NCBI RefSeq assembly: GCF_018919145.1
Contig: NZ_JAHLQJ010000004.1
Coordinates: 248,001-312,000 of the forward strand
Reading direction: 5' to 3'
Length of the DNA: 64,000 bases
DNA from: Paenibacillus brevis
GTDB taxonomy: Bacteria; Bacillota; Bacilli; Paenibacillales; Paenibacillaceae
The notes under the pieces were generated by a model. That model saw nothing but the letters and a program-made list of their open reading frames with translations. It ran no database searches and was not told the DNA's origin. A program made the translations under genes and the position numbers. Positions 35,352-43,900 of the stretch are shown in pieces (the stretch's first letter is position 1; each line of letters opens with the position of its first letter).

Positions 35352-35992
35352 GAACGGGACGGGCCGGACAGCACTTCACATCGACCCAGCACCTCGCCCC
35401 CGTAGGCAATTTCCAGCTTGTCTCCGGCGAAGACCGGTCCTACTCCTTCCGGCGTACCGGTAAAGATCAGATCCCCCTCGCCCAACCCGTAGCGCTCCGC
35501 TATATAATCAACGATCTGCTGAAGCGGGAAAAGCATATTCCTAACATTCCCTTGCTGTACCAGCTCACCATTCTTAGTCAAGGTAAAATCCTTCTCGGCA
35601 AGCTCGTCCACACCGGGAAATGCAACATATGGCGTTAAAGGCGCCGAGTTCCGGAAGCCCTTGGCCGCCGTCCAGGGATGCCCCTGCTTCTTGAGCTCGC
35701 TCTGCACATCCCGTAGTGTAAAGTCAATTCCGAATGCCATCACATCCACGAGTTCATCCACCTTCATACCCGGCTTATAATCCCGGGCAATCCGCAGCAC
35801 AAGCTCGGTCTCAAAGTGAATCTCTCCCCGGTTCCCGGGAAGCTCCAATCCACCCTCATTCATCGATACAGCAGCATGGGTCGGCTTCATAAAGATCATC
35901 GGCTCCTTAGGCACCGCATTGCCGAGTTCCTCCGCGTGCGCACGATAATTCCGCCCCACACAATATATATTCAAGATCATCTTATTGCCCAT
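35348..35992 (-). CDS. Fumarylacetoacetate hydrolase (FAH) family protein
   Basis: This 214-residue protein has the metal-binding motif IHFETELVLRI (the E-x-E pair), DVMAFGIDFTLRDVQ, RNSAPLTPYV and DLIFTGTPEGVGPV, all typical FAH-family segments. Such enzymes hydrolyse or decarboxylate acyl-pyruvates and oxaloacetate; which one is uncertain. GGGAGGAAC precedes the ATG. It forms a two-gene operon with the DUF92 gene, overlapping by four bases. Confidence 0.88.
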   Translation of the reverse strand: MGNKMILNIYCVGRNYRAHAEELGNAVPKEPMIFMKPTHAAVSMNEGGLELPGNRGEIHFETELVLRIARDYKPGMKVDELVDVMAFGIDFTLRDVQSELKKQGHPWTAAKGFRNSAPLTPYVAFPGVDELAEKDFTLTKNGELVQQGNVRNMLFPLQQIVDYIAERYGLGEGDLIFTGTPEGVGPVFAGDKLEIAYGGEVLGRCEVLSGPSRS

Positions 35993-36089
35993 TATCTGTT
36001 CCTCCCATTAACTAAATTAGTTGTTCGCTTTGTCTCATAACTCCTTAATATTTCTGCTGGTCTAGGTAGCAGCCTCTTTAGTTCAACCT

Positions 36090-36833
36090 TTAACTTTTAT
36101 TATACGGAGCCTTAAAAGCCAATGGCCATAGCTCCGGACGATTCGTACAGATGAGCAAGTCCGGATGCAAGCCTGCAAGACGGCGCATGCCCTTCACATG
36201 ATCCACCGTCCATGCCATCACATCCAGGCCGCGTCTTGACGCTTTAGCCGCCATTTCAGCGGTGAGCCTTTTGTAATTGACCGAAAGAAAGGAGCACTGC
36301 AGCATTTGCAGCCGCAAGAACAAATCCTTCGGCAGTTGATCAATAATCAGTCCGGTTCGCACCGACTTGGTATTCTCCTTGACTTTGGATAGCGAACGCA
36401 AATCAAAGCTGGTCAGCACCACTTCGTGCTCCATGCGATGCTTTTTAATAACCTCAATCACCTTGTCTTCCAGTCCGGGATACATATTCCCTTGCGTCTT
36501 CAATTCGATATTGGCCTTCAATCGGCCTTGAATAGCCCCCAGACAGTCATCCAGAGATATCAAGCGCTCCCCCGCATACTGTTTTGATTTCCAGCTACCC
36601 GCATCCAACGCAAGCAATTGCTCCCAGGTATAGTCCTTCACAGGCCCACGGCCATTGGTCGTACGATTCAAGGTGTAATCATGAATCAGAAAGGGAATTC
36701 CGTCTCTCGATAATTGGACATCCACCTCGATCCAGGCCACATTTGAATCCGACAGAGCTAATTCGATCGCCGCCATCGTATTCTCAGGGGCCGCTCCCGA
36801 GCAGCCCCGATGTGCCACGCATTGTATCGGCAT
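36090..36833 (-). CDS. Glycerophosphodiester phosphodiesterase
   Basis: The 247-residue GDPD domain has HRGCSGAAPENT at its start, EVDVQLSRDGIPFLIHDYTLNRTTNG (catalytic glutamate, aspartate and histidine) and NIELKTQ. It hydrolyses glycerophosphodiesters to glycerol 3-phosphate and an alcohol. There is no signal peptide, so it is cytoplasmic. It begins two bases after the CapA-family stop with AGGGGGCGG before the ATG; the two genes form an operon. Confidence 0.92.
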   Translation of the reverse strand: MPIQCVAHRGCSGAAPENTMAAIELALSDSNVAWIEVDVQLSRDGIPFLIHDYTLNRTTNGRGPVKDYTWEQLLALDAGSWKSKQYAGERLISLDDCLGAIQGRLKANIELKTQGNMYPGLEDKVIEVIKKHRMEHEVVLTSFDLRSLSKVKENTKSVRTGLIIDQLPKDLFLRLQMLQCSFLSVNYKRLTAEMAAKASRRGLDVMAWTVDHVKGMRRLAGLHPDLLICTNRPELWPLAFKAPYNKS

Positions 36834-36835
36834 CT

Positions 36836-38131
36836 CTATCCGCCCCCTGTGTGTACCTCTCCCGATTCTTTTATTCTTACTCCCGGAGAAATCGCTTCTA
36901 GCTCGCTCCAGAGCTGAGCACGCTCCTCTTCATTCATCGGCACCGGCTGTCCTACCTCTGTTTTGTAGGGAACCAGCCTCAGATCACAGTCTCCAGCCTT
37001 GCTGCAGGAAGCCTGGAACACGGCCGTCTCCCAGGTCTTAGGATCATTCGATTTTGTGAAAATAAAATTCCCTGTACTGTAGGCAATCCATTTTCCCTTA
37101 TAAGACTCCAGCCCCTGGAGTACATGAGGGTGCCCTCCGATGACCAGATCTGCACCGGCATCAATATATGCATGGGCAAGCTCGGTCTGATGCTTCTCAA
37201 GCTCAACGGTCCGCTCTTTCCCCCAATGGACGACCACTAGCACCAGATCAGCCTGATCGCGCGCCTCCCGAATCGTCTTTACCGCTTGCGTAGAGTCGTA
37301 GGTTGCAGCAACCCCAGGTCCCTTACCCGCTGCCCATTCTTTTTTCGGAATCACCCGCGAGAACCCGCATAATGCAATCCGAATGCCATTTCGTTCAACA
37401 TAGACGGGTGCAAAGGCTTCTTTACTGTTCTGGCCAGCCCCGACATGAAGCACTCCAGCCTTCGAAAGATGCCCAAGCGTATCCGACAGCCCCTCCACAC
37501 CTTGATCCAGAATGTGGTTGTTTGCCAAATTCACTGCCTCTACCCCTGCCCGAACCATTTCCGGAAGGGCTTCAGGCGGCGATTTAAAGACATAGGTCTT
37601 CTCTTCCTCAGGCGTCCCCCCCTCCGTTACCGGGGTTTCCAGATTGAGCACAGTCAGATCATCCTGAAGGAACAGGTCCTTAACATGCTTGTATGGATAG
37701 TCATAGCCTTCTTGCTTAAGCTTGTTCTCGACCTTCCCGGAAAACAACGTATCACCGCCAAAGGAAATCACCACTCGCTCCTGTTCACTTGTAGCTGACT
37801 CCAAGTCCGGATTCTCTTCCGAAGCATCGACTTCCTGATGGGTCTCCTCGGAAAGATCATTTTCGGATTCCTTCCCCTCGGAAGCATCCTTCTCCCCGGT
37901 CTCTCCATCCGGCCCCGAAAGCTCCGGAGTAACTGATCCGCCCGGCTCCTGGACCGAATGATCAGGTTGTCTTGCCCCATTCTCAGCAGGCCGATCCATC
38001 GTAAACAAGTAGGAAGCCAGCACAATAATCATAAAAATGAGGCCGAGATTAATCCAGACCCATATTCGGCGCTGCCGTCTTTTCTTATTTGCTTGCTTCT
38101 TCTTGCTTTTCTCAGAACGCGGTGGATACAT
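36836..38131 (-). CDS. CapA-family protein, membrane anchored
   Basis: This 431-residue protein has an N-terminal basic stretch (KSKKKQANKKRRQRR) and one membrane segment (IWVWINLGLIFMIIVLASYLF), an acidic linker of about 90 residues and the CapA/PgsA metallophosphatase-like domain from about 120: VVISFGGDTLFSG, NLETPVTEGG, VNLANNHILDQG, VHWGKE, GGHPHVLQG. Family members act in poly-gamma-glutamate capsule synthesis, but no pgsB or pgsC is in the window. The ATG has GGAGTATAAGGG before it. Confidence 0.88.
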   Translation of the reverse strand: MYPPRSEKSKKKQANKKRRQRRIWVWINLGLIFMIIVLASYLFTMDRPAENGARQPDHSVQEPGGSVTPELSGPDGETGEKDASEGKESENDLSEETHQEVDASEENPDLESATSEQERVVISFGGDTLFSGKVENKLKQEGYDYPYKHVKDLFLQDDLTVLNLETPVTEGGTPEEEKTYVFKSPPEALPEMVRAGVEAVNLANNHILDQGVEGLSDTLGHLSKAGVLHVGAGQNSKEAFAPVYVERNGIRIALCGFSRVIPKKEWAAGKGPGVAATYDSTQAVKTIREARDQADLVLVVVHWGKERTVELEKHQTELAHAYIDAGADLVIGGHPHVLQGLESYKGKWIAYSTGNFIFTKSNDPKTWETAVFQASCSKAGDCDLRLVPYKTEVGQPVPMNEEERAQLWSELEAISPGVRIKESGEVHTGGG

Positions 38132-38219
38132 CCCTTATACTCCTTCAACGAAAATTGCTTCATGAAATCATTTCAATTCGAAATCTGATCTTATTATATC
38201 AGCTATCCTGAAATAAATA

Positions 38220-38246
38220 GAACCCTCTGCCAAAAGCAAAGGGTTC
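38220..38246 (-). terminator. Terminator of hemH
   Basis: On the minus strand GAACCCTTTG CTTTTGG CAGAGGGTTC followed by TATTTATTTC. It separates hemH from the capA-GDPD unit. Confidence 0.65.
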
Positions 38247-38259
38247 ATTCAGAGCATCT

Positions 38260-39198
38260 TCAGGATTTGAATGTTGAAAAAATACAATCGCTAAGCGTCT
38301 CCATATACAGCGGATCCGTATTTAACGAATCAATTCGCTCCAATCTCATATCAAGCTCCTTGGCGATGGCCTTTGCCTCGATATCCAGATCATACAGGAC
38401 CTCCAGATGATCCGATACGAAGCCAACCGGAGCAACCAGCACATCTTCGATCTGCTCCTGACTCAAATCCCGCAGCGTATCCAGGATATCCGGCCCAAGC
38501 CACGGCTCTGCCGTCCGCCCTGCGCTTTGCCAGGTGAACTGCCAGGACGTGACCCCGGCCTTCTCTGCAACAGCCCTGGAGGTCTCCAGCAGTTGATCCT
38601 GGTAGGGGTCTCCCATCTCGAGAATTTTAGCCGGCAAGCTGTGAGCACTGAACAGTACCCGTACCTTATCCCGTAAGGCTCCTGCTTCAACGAATTGCTC
38701 CAGCTTGGCCGATACGCGCTTGGCTAAGACTTCGATCAGCTTCGGATGAAGATGATAGCTCTTCACAAATTTCATGGCGATTCCGTGTTCGGCAGCTTTT
38801 GCCTCGGCACGTTTTATGTAGCCCCCGATGCTCATTACGGAGTAATGCGGAGCCAGCACAATGCCTACCGCCTCCTTGATCCCGTCCTTCGCCATTGCCT
38901 CAACGCCATCCTCAATAAACGGGGAAGCATGCTTTAGCCCCTGATAGCAGATAAATTGCTTGTCCTGATAGGGGTTCATTCGATTCAGCGTTTCTTGTAG
39001 TGCGGCAACCTGATTATCTGTGTTGGCCCGGAGCGGAAATACACCTCCGACAATTGCTTCATAGCGATCGGTCAGCTCCTTGAGCTGATCCTCCGTTGGG
39101 GGATGGCCCCGACGAATGTGAGTGTAATATGCTTCAATTTGGTCCATGCTTTCCGGTGTGCCGTAAGACATCACCAATACACCGATTGTTGTCATCAC
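38260..39198 (-). CDS. hemH: Ferrochelatase (coproporphyrin III type)
   Basis: This 312-residue enzyme inserts iron into coproporphyrin III in Gram-positive bacteria. It has VLVMSYGTPESMDQIEAYYTHIRRGHPP, APHYSVMSIGGY with the metal-site histidine, and FSAHSLPAKILEMGDPY and WQSAGRTAEPWLGPD with the second set of active-site residues. GAGGTG is ahead of GTG 39198 and ATG 39195; either may be used. It lies 47 bp after hemE, in one operon. Confidence 0.95.
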   Translation of the reverse strand: MMTTIGVLVMSYGTPESMDQIEAYYTHIRRGHPPTEDQLKELTDRYEAIVGGVFPLRANTDNQVAALQETLNRMNPYQDKQFICYQGLKHASPFIEDGVEAMAKDGIKEAVGIVLAPHYSVMSIGGYIKRAEAKAAEHGIAMKFVKSYHLHPKLIEVLAKRVSAKLEQFVEAGALRDKVRVLFSAHSLPAKILEMGDPYQDQLLETSRAVAEKAGVTSWQFTWQSAGRTAEPWLGPDILDTLRDLSQEQIEDVLVAPVGFVSDHLEVLYDLDIEAKAIAKELDMRLERIDSLNTDPLYMETLSDCIFSTFKS

Positions 39199-39245
39199 GA
39201 ATTCCGTTCACCTCTTCAATTAAATAAGTAACTCTATAAGTTCGT

Positions 39246-40298
39246 CTAAGCCTTCCGCTTCGCAAGCACTTCAGCGGAATAGTCGTGCACATAAGCTGTG
39301 AGCTCCTGAAGCTTCTCCAGCGACGCTTCAGGGAATAATCCGTGTCCGAGATTGAATATGTATCCCGGCGTCTCTAGACCCATATCGATAATTTGTTTAG
39401 CATGCTGCTTGATCACATCCATAGGAGCCGTCAGAAGATAAGGATCCAGATTCCCTTGAATGGCATATTTGCCTTCTGTTCGTCTGCGTCCTTCCCGAAT
39501 CGACACACGCCAATCCAGTCCGATCACCTCTGTCTGTAGAGAAGTCAGCTTTGGAAGAAGCTCCCCGGAGCTAACACCCGGGAAATAAATTTTCGGTACA
39601 TTCAAATCGGAAAGTTCGGCAAAAATACGAGTAATTACCGGCTCCACATATCGTTCAAAATCTTTAGGCGCAAGTGCGCCAACCCAACTGTCGAACAGCT
39701 GGATAGCCTTGCCGCCGCTATCGACATGCGCTCTTAAATAAGTGATCACCATATCTCCCAGCTTGTTCATTAGCATGTCCCAAAGCCCGGGATCACTGTA
39801 CATCAAAGTCTTTGTCTTGATATAGCTTTTGGAGGGACGTCCCTCAATTAAGTAGCTTGCAATCGTGAACGGCGCGCCTGCAAATGTAATTAATGGCACA
39901 TCAAGCTCCCGGTCCAGGATGGAGATCGTATCCAAAATATGCTGCAGATCCTTGTGCACATCAATAGGCTTCAACCGTTCAATGTCCTGCCGTGAGGAGA
40001 TGGGATTGGCGATAACCGGGCCAATATTTTTGACAATATCAAAATCCACACCGAGCGATGCAACCGGATTCATGATATCAGAATACAAAATTGCTGCATC
40101 AACCCCAAGCTTGCGCACCGGCATCAGGGTAACTTCGGCCGCCAGCTCCGGCTGCTGGCAAATTTCAAGCAAGGTATATTTTTCCTTGATTTGTCGATAT
40201 TCGGGATCGTATCTCCCAGCTTGGCGCATGTACCATACCGGGAGCCGATCCACCTCCTGCTTGAAGCAGGCACGGATAAACCGGTCATTATAAGCCAC
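39246..40298 (-). CDS. hemE: Uroporphyrinogen decarboxylase
   Basis: This 350-residue enzyme makes coproporphyrinogen III. The N-terminus has the substrate-binding PVWYMRQAGRYDPEYR and ILYSDIMNP (the essential aspartate), and the second half has FDSWVGAL and GHGLFPEA, typical of HemE. GTG 40298 fits AGGAGG at good spacing; the frame also opens upstream at 40319, but that start would lie before the ribosome site. hemH follows. hemY, the third gene of the Bacillus hemEHY cluster, is absent here. Confidence 0.95.
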   Translation of the reverse strand: MAYNDRFIRACFKQEVDRLPVWYMRQAGRYDPEYRQIKEKYTLLEICQQPELAAEVTLMPVRKLGVDAAILYSDIMNPVASLGVDFDIVKNIGPVIANPISSRQDIERLKPIDVHKDLQHILDTISILDRELDVPLITFAGAPFTIASYLIEGRPSKSYIKTKTLMYSDPGLWDMLMNKLGDMVITYLRAHVDSGGKAIQLFDSWVGALAPKDFERYVEPVITRIFAELSDLNVPKIYFPGVSSGELLPKLTSLQTEVIGLDWRVSIREGRRRTEGKYAIQGNLDPYLLTAPMDVIKQHAKQIIDMGLETPGYIFNLGHGLFPEASLEKLQELTAYVHDYSAEVLAKRKA

Positions 40299-40321
40299 TA
40301 GATCAGGCCTCCTGTTCACTT

Positions 40322-40372
40322 AGAGAGGTTGTTCAAAAAGTCATCTTTTGGTTTTTTTGAACTATCACTTAA
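40322..40372. repeat. Family G short palindromic repeat
   Basis: TTAGAGAGGTTGTTCAAAAA, with GTCATCTTTTGG, then TTTTTTTGAAC and TATCACTTAA. The left part equals the start of the long family G copy at 54 kb; the interior is missing. It lies just before hemE. Confidence 0.75.
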
Positions 40373-40571
40373 TTCACTAAGTTTTATTATGCCCTTTTTA
40401 AGAGCAAGTCACAACATTCGCGCTGTGATTCTCACGGACTCTTCATTCATGTCGATCCCATGACAACATATCGACAATGCTGCAGGACAGTCTGAGGAGA
40501 GTTTTAACTGTGGTATACTGGAATAACTTGTTTACTTCGAACCGGATGACGCAGAAAGGAAGTGAAGCACA

Positions 40572-41795
40572 TTGAATAAGTCATGGAAGGTTAACCTCAT
40601 TGTGCTCTGGTTCGGGTTGTTCTTTGTCAACGCGGGAATGACGATGGTCACTCCGTTTCTCTCCTTGTTCCTTGCAAGGGATCTGAATGTGCAGGGAGAG
40701 CATGCCATCGGGATCTGGGCAGGGATGATCTTCGCGGCGAATTTCGCCACCTCCTTCATCTTCCAGCCGCTGTGGGGCAAGCTCGCCGATAAATATGGCC
40801 GCAAAGTAATGGTGCTGCGCTCCGGCTTCGGGATGGCGCTGGTCATCGCCCTTATGGGCTTCGCGACGCATCCTTGGCACTTGCTGGCTCTTAGGCTCCT
40901 GAACGGAACCATCTCTGGCTTTAACCCTGCAGCCGTGTCGCTGATTTCAGGTACCGCGCCGAAGGATAAGATGGGCTTGGCCATGGGAACGATGCAATCC
41001 GGTAATGTCGCCGGTACAATTCTAGGTCCGCTGATTGGCGGATTACTGGCAGAATGGATCGGCTTCAGGCCTATTTTTTTTGTGACCGGAATTTTGCTGT
41101 TTCTGGCTTCCATGCTCACTCTATTTTTCGTGCATGAGGATTTTGACCGGAAGGAAGCGGCCCAAATGCCGCAGGTCTCTGTGCTGCAAGGCTTCACTGA
41201 GCTGAGCAAAACCCCTCAGCTGCTTGCATTATTTATGGTAACGCTGCTGCTCCAATTTGCCTTGGTCAGCCCCATGTCCCTCTTGCCGCTCTACGTCGAG
41301 AAGCTGCATGGCATACCGACAGACGTGGCTTTCTGGGCCGGCTTCGTCTCAGCAGTCGCAGGAATGTCCAATATGGTCACCTCTCCCGTGCTTGGAAGGG
41401 TGAGCGACAAATTGGGGGCACATCGCGTATTGACAGTCTGTCTGATTGGAGCTGCCGCCAGTATTATTCCGCAGGCTTTTGTAGAATCGGTCTGGCAATT
41501 GATCCTTGTCCGCTTTGTGATGGGCGTCTTTATGGGAGGTTTGCTTCCGAGCGTGAACGCCTTGATTCGGTTCTATACCCCGGACGGAATGGAAAGCCGC
41601 GCCTATGCCTTTAACAGCAGCACGATGGCGCTCGGAAATATGCTCGGCGCGATGATCGGCGGATTCCTCGCCGGATTCATAGGCATCGAAGGACTGTTCA
41701 TTGTAGCCGGAGCGCTTCTGCTTGTGAACATGGTCTGGGTCAGAATGAAGCTCTATGCCCATCCCGCAAAGAGCATCCCAGAGGGCCGCACCTAG
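40572..41795 (+). CDS. MFS multidrug-type efflux transporter
   Basis: A 407-residue protein with 12 membrane segments. The loop after helix 2 is LWGKLADKYGRKVMVLRSG and the motif of helix 5 GLAMGTMQSGNVAGTILGPLIGGLL is the antiporter motif C of drug exporters. The second half has LGRVSDKLGAHRVL. The start is TTG 40572 with AAAGGAAG upstream. TATACT near 40514 may be its promoter. The substrate is not known. Confidence 0.88.
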   Translation: MNKSWKVNLIVLWFGLFFVNAGMTMVTPFLSLFLARDLNVQGEHAIGIWAGMIFAANFATSFIFQPLWGKLADKYGRKVMVLRSGFGMALVIALMGFATHPWHLLALRLLNGTISGFNPAAVSLISGTAPKDKMGLAMGTMQSGNVAGTILGPLIGGLLAEWIGFRPIFFVTGILLFLASMLTLFFVHEDFDRKEAAQMPQVSVLQGFTELSKTPQLLALFMVTLLLQFALVSPMSLLPLYVEKLHGIPTDVAFWAGFVSAVAGMSNMVTSPVLGRVSDKLGAHRVLTVCLIGAAASIIPQAFVESVWQLILVRFVMGVFMGGLLPSVNALIRFYTPDGMESRAYAFNSSTMALGNMLGAMIGGFLAGFIGIEGLFIVAGALLLVNMVWVRMKLYAHPAKSIPEGRT

Positions 41796-41829
41796 CGAAT
41801 AAACAATAAGGCTGAGCAACAAGTATTTG

Positions 41830-41880
41830 AAAAAGGTAGGCGAGAAAACATCAGTTCTGTTTTCCGCCCACCTTTTTATT
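41830..41880 (+). terminator. Terminator of the MFS gene
   Basis: AAAAAGGTAGGCG, AGAAAAC, loop, GTTTTC, CGCCCACCTTTTT. Confidence 0.88.
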
Positions 41881-41899
41881 TTTTTGCTTTAATCTATAT

Positions 41900-42030
41900 A
41901 AAGCGTTCGCCTTTGTGAACGGATTTCTACTCTATGATGCCTTCGTCCAGTCAAAGAAATCCGTGAACAACAGCGATCGTAAGAACACTTCACACGTTGC
42001 CTCCAGTGTACAATCTTTAGTTCAACTTAT
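41900..42030 (-). repeat. Family R repeat, copy 5 (reverse, shortened)
   Basis: It begins at AAGCGTTCGCCTTTGTGAACGG, so the outer left arm of the other reverse copies is missing. It continues through GAAATCCGTGAACAACAGCGATCG and ACTTCACACGTTGCC to TAGTTCAACTTAT. The final bases overlap the stop codon of the CAP-SLH gene. Confidence 0.8.
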
Positions 42031-43730
42031 CTAGTATACTTCTCCATCAGCTTCGCGAGCATGACATATACCTGTTCCTTTGTCAGATTGGCCTTAGGCT
42101 GAAATTGGTTAGCGCCTGTTCCCTGTATAAATCCAAGGTTATATGCAGCATAGGCGTCAGCTTTCGCCCAGGATGCTATTTGAGCATCATCGGCAAAGAT
42201 TGCGTTTGTATTGCGTAATGCCGCAATATTTCCGCCAAGCTTCTTGTGCAAGTTCATCAACACAACTACAGCCTCCTGTCGGGTTAGCTGCTTGTCAGGA
42301 GAGAATAGCCCCGCTGAAGTGCCTTGAATGATTCCAAGCTTGGCCGCATGGGAGATTTTCGATTGATCGATATCGGCGAACGGGCTTGCCGCTTCCTGCA
42401 TTTCATAGCTTGTCAGATATTGATACAGGTTAAAAGCGATCGTGGTGAACTCCTGCCGGCTGATTTGGCGGGAATGGTTGATATCTGCAACACCGTCAAG
42501 CAGGGCATTGCTTTTCAGCTTTAAATAGTATTCTTGCGCCCATGAGCTGACCGTTGCATCGGACGATTCATTTTGCAGATTAGTTTGTGGGTGGGTCTGG
42601 GATTCAGATATTGATTCTTCTTGCTGCCCGGCTGTGAAGAACTGCGTGTCATAAGCGATCGAAACCGATTGGCCATTTGCCTTGCTGTAAAGTCCCGTAA
42701 TCTCGATATGAAATTGATCCTCCGGATTATATTTAATGCTGGAATCAGGCCGGAAAATAATACAGAACGGAATCGCATAATAACCGGTATCTACCTTAAA
42801 ATACTTGCCGCCCTTATTCTGATCGCTTGGATCCAAGCTCCATACCTTGCCATCTGCTTTACGCGTCATCTTTACCTTAATTCCATTCGTTCGCTTGTTA
42901 TCATAAATATCCGGGTTCAGCGAAACCGACCATGGATCCTTATCATGCCATACTTCCAGCGGGAACTGTCCCGCCGACGGCCAGGCAATCTGATCGTAAA
43001 CCACTTCACCCGCCGCACGAGAGGCATCGAACGAGTACATATTAGAGTAGGGTACTTCTATTGTGCCCGACTGACCGACTACGGCGCCAAACATGGTTTT
43101 CTTCATAACTGGATTCAGAATCCAGCGGCGATGTCCTACTCGATCCATGTTGCTCTCACCGGAATCCGCCATATAAAGATCAAAGACGGCTTCTCTAAAC
43201 GTATCAGCTCCATATGCGATATTGCTGCTTTTTGCTGCGTTTGCTCCTATACGGTATAAATCCTCGTTCATTCCGCTTGGCTGGGAGGGATAATGACTAA
43301 GCTGTCCATTTATGGCATTAAGTAATGCGGCCGCCTGCTGCTGCTTGCCCAGAGCGTAATCCGGCTGTACATCATCGGGAAGACCAGCTAAATATCGGGC
43401 TAGATTCACAGCTTTGATTCCTTCCAAAATATATGCATCTTTGAGCTTACCAGATGAATAAGGTGCCGTTATGCTTGGCCGTTCCTCATACGCCTCTTCC
43501 CATAAGTACCCTGCCTCGGGCTGTAGCGGTGCATACTCCTTCATCTTCTGCACAATCGCCTCGCGCGTATGCTGCTCTATACTGCCCTGTACATCATGTT
43601 TAGCATAGACTTCCTGACCAGGCAGAAGCACCGTCGCAGCCAGCACCGCAGCTGCAATAATCGTCGCTATTCTCCCCCTTTTCTTTCCATCCTTGTTGCT
43701 CCTCTGACTGGCTGAAATCATCTTGTTCAT
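42027..43730 (-). CDS. CAP-domain protein with C-terminal SLH domains
   Basis: This 567-residue surface protein has a signal peptide (IATIIAAAVLAATVLLPGQEVYA), an SCP/CAP domain of about residues 95-230 (AVNLARYLAGLPDDV; GANAAKSSNI; MDRVGHRRWILNP), a beta-rich part (230-370) and three S-layer-homology repeats from about 395 to the end (DINHSRQISRQEF; FADIDQSKISHAAKLGIIQGTSAGLFSPDKQLTRQEAVV; AYNLGFIQGTGANQFQPKANLTKEQ). SLH repeats bind pyruvylated wall polymer. The CAP role is unknown. GGAGG precedes the ATG closely. The TAA stop is inside family R copy 5. Confidence 0.9.
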   Translation of the reverse strand: MNKMISASQRSNKDGKKRGRIATIIAAAVLAATVLLPGQEVYAKHDVQGSIEQHTREAIVQKMKEYAPLQPEAGYLWEEAYEERPSITAPYSSGKLKDAYILEGIKAVNLARYLAGLPDDVQPDYALGKQQQAAALLNAINGQLSHYPSQPSGMNEDLYRIGANAAKSSNIAYGADTFREAVFDLYMADSGESNMDRVGHRRWILNPVMKKTMFGAVVGQSGTIEVPYSNMYSFDASRAAGEVVYDQIAWPSAGQFPLEVWHDKDPWSVSLNPDIYDNKRTNGIKVKMTRKADGKVWSLDPSDQNKGGKYFKVDTGYYAIPFCIIFRPDSSIKYNPEDQFHIEITGLYSKANGQSVSIAYDTQFFTAGQQEESISESQTHPQTNLQNESSDATVSSWAQEYYLKLKSNALLDGVADINHSRQISRQEFTTIAFNLYQYLTSYEMQEAASPFADIDQSKISHAAKLGIIQGTSAGLFSPDKQLTRQEAVVVLMNLHKKLGGNIAALRNTNAIFADDAQIASWAKADAYAAYNLGFIQGTGANQFQPKANLTKEQVYVMLAKLMEKYTR

Positions 43731-43806
43731 GTTCCCTCCGATTTACTCTGTGATAAATTTCCTTCTATAATATAATTCGGTTTGAAGTAGCGATGTTTGA
43801 ACCAAC

Positions 43807-43858
43807 AAAAAGGCAAGACATATCCCTCCTACTCAAAAAGGAGGTAAGCCTTGCCTTT
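43807..43858 (-). terminator. Terminator of tyrS
   Basis: On the minus strand AAAGGCAAGGC, CCTCC, loop, GGAGG, GTCTTGCCTTTTT. Confidence 0.85.
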
Positions 43859-43900
43859 GGTCGCTCACTTTGATGTTCTGTTGTCGGTGTTCCTCAGTCC

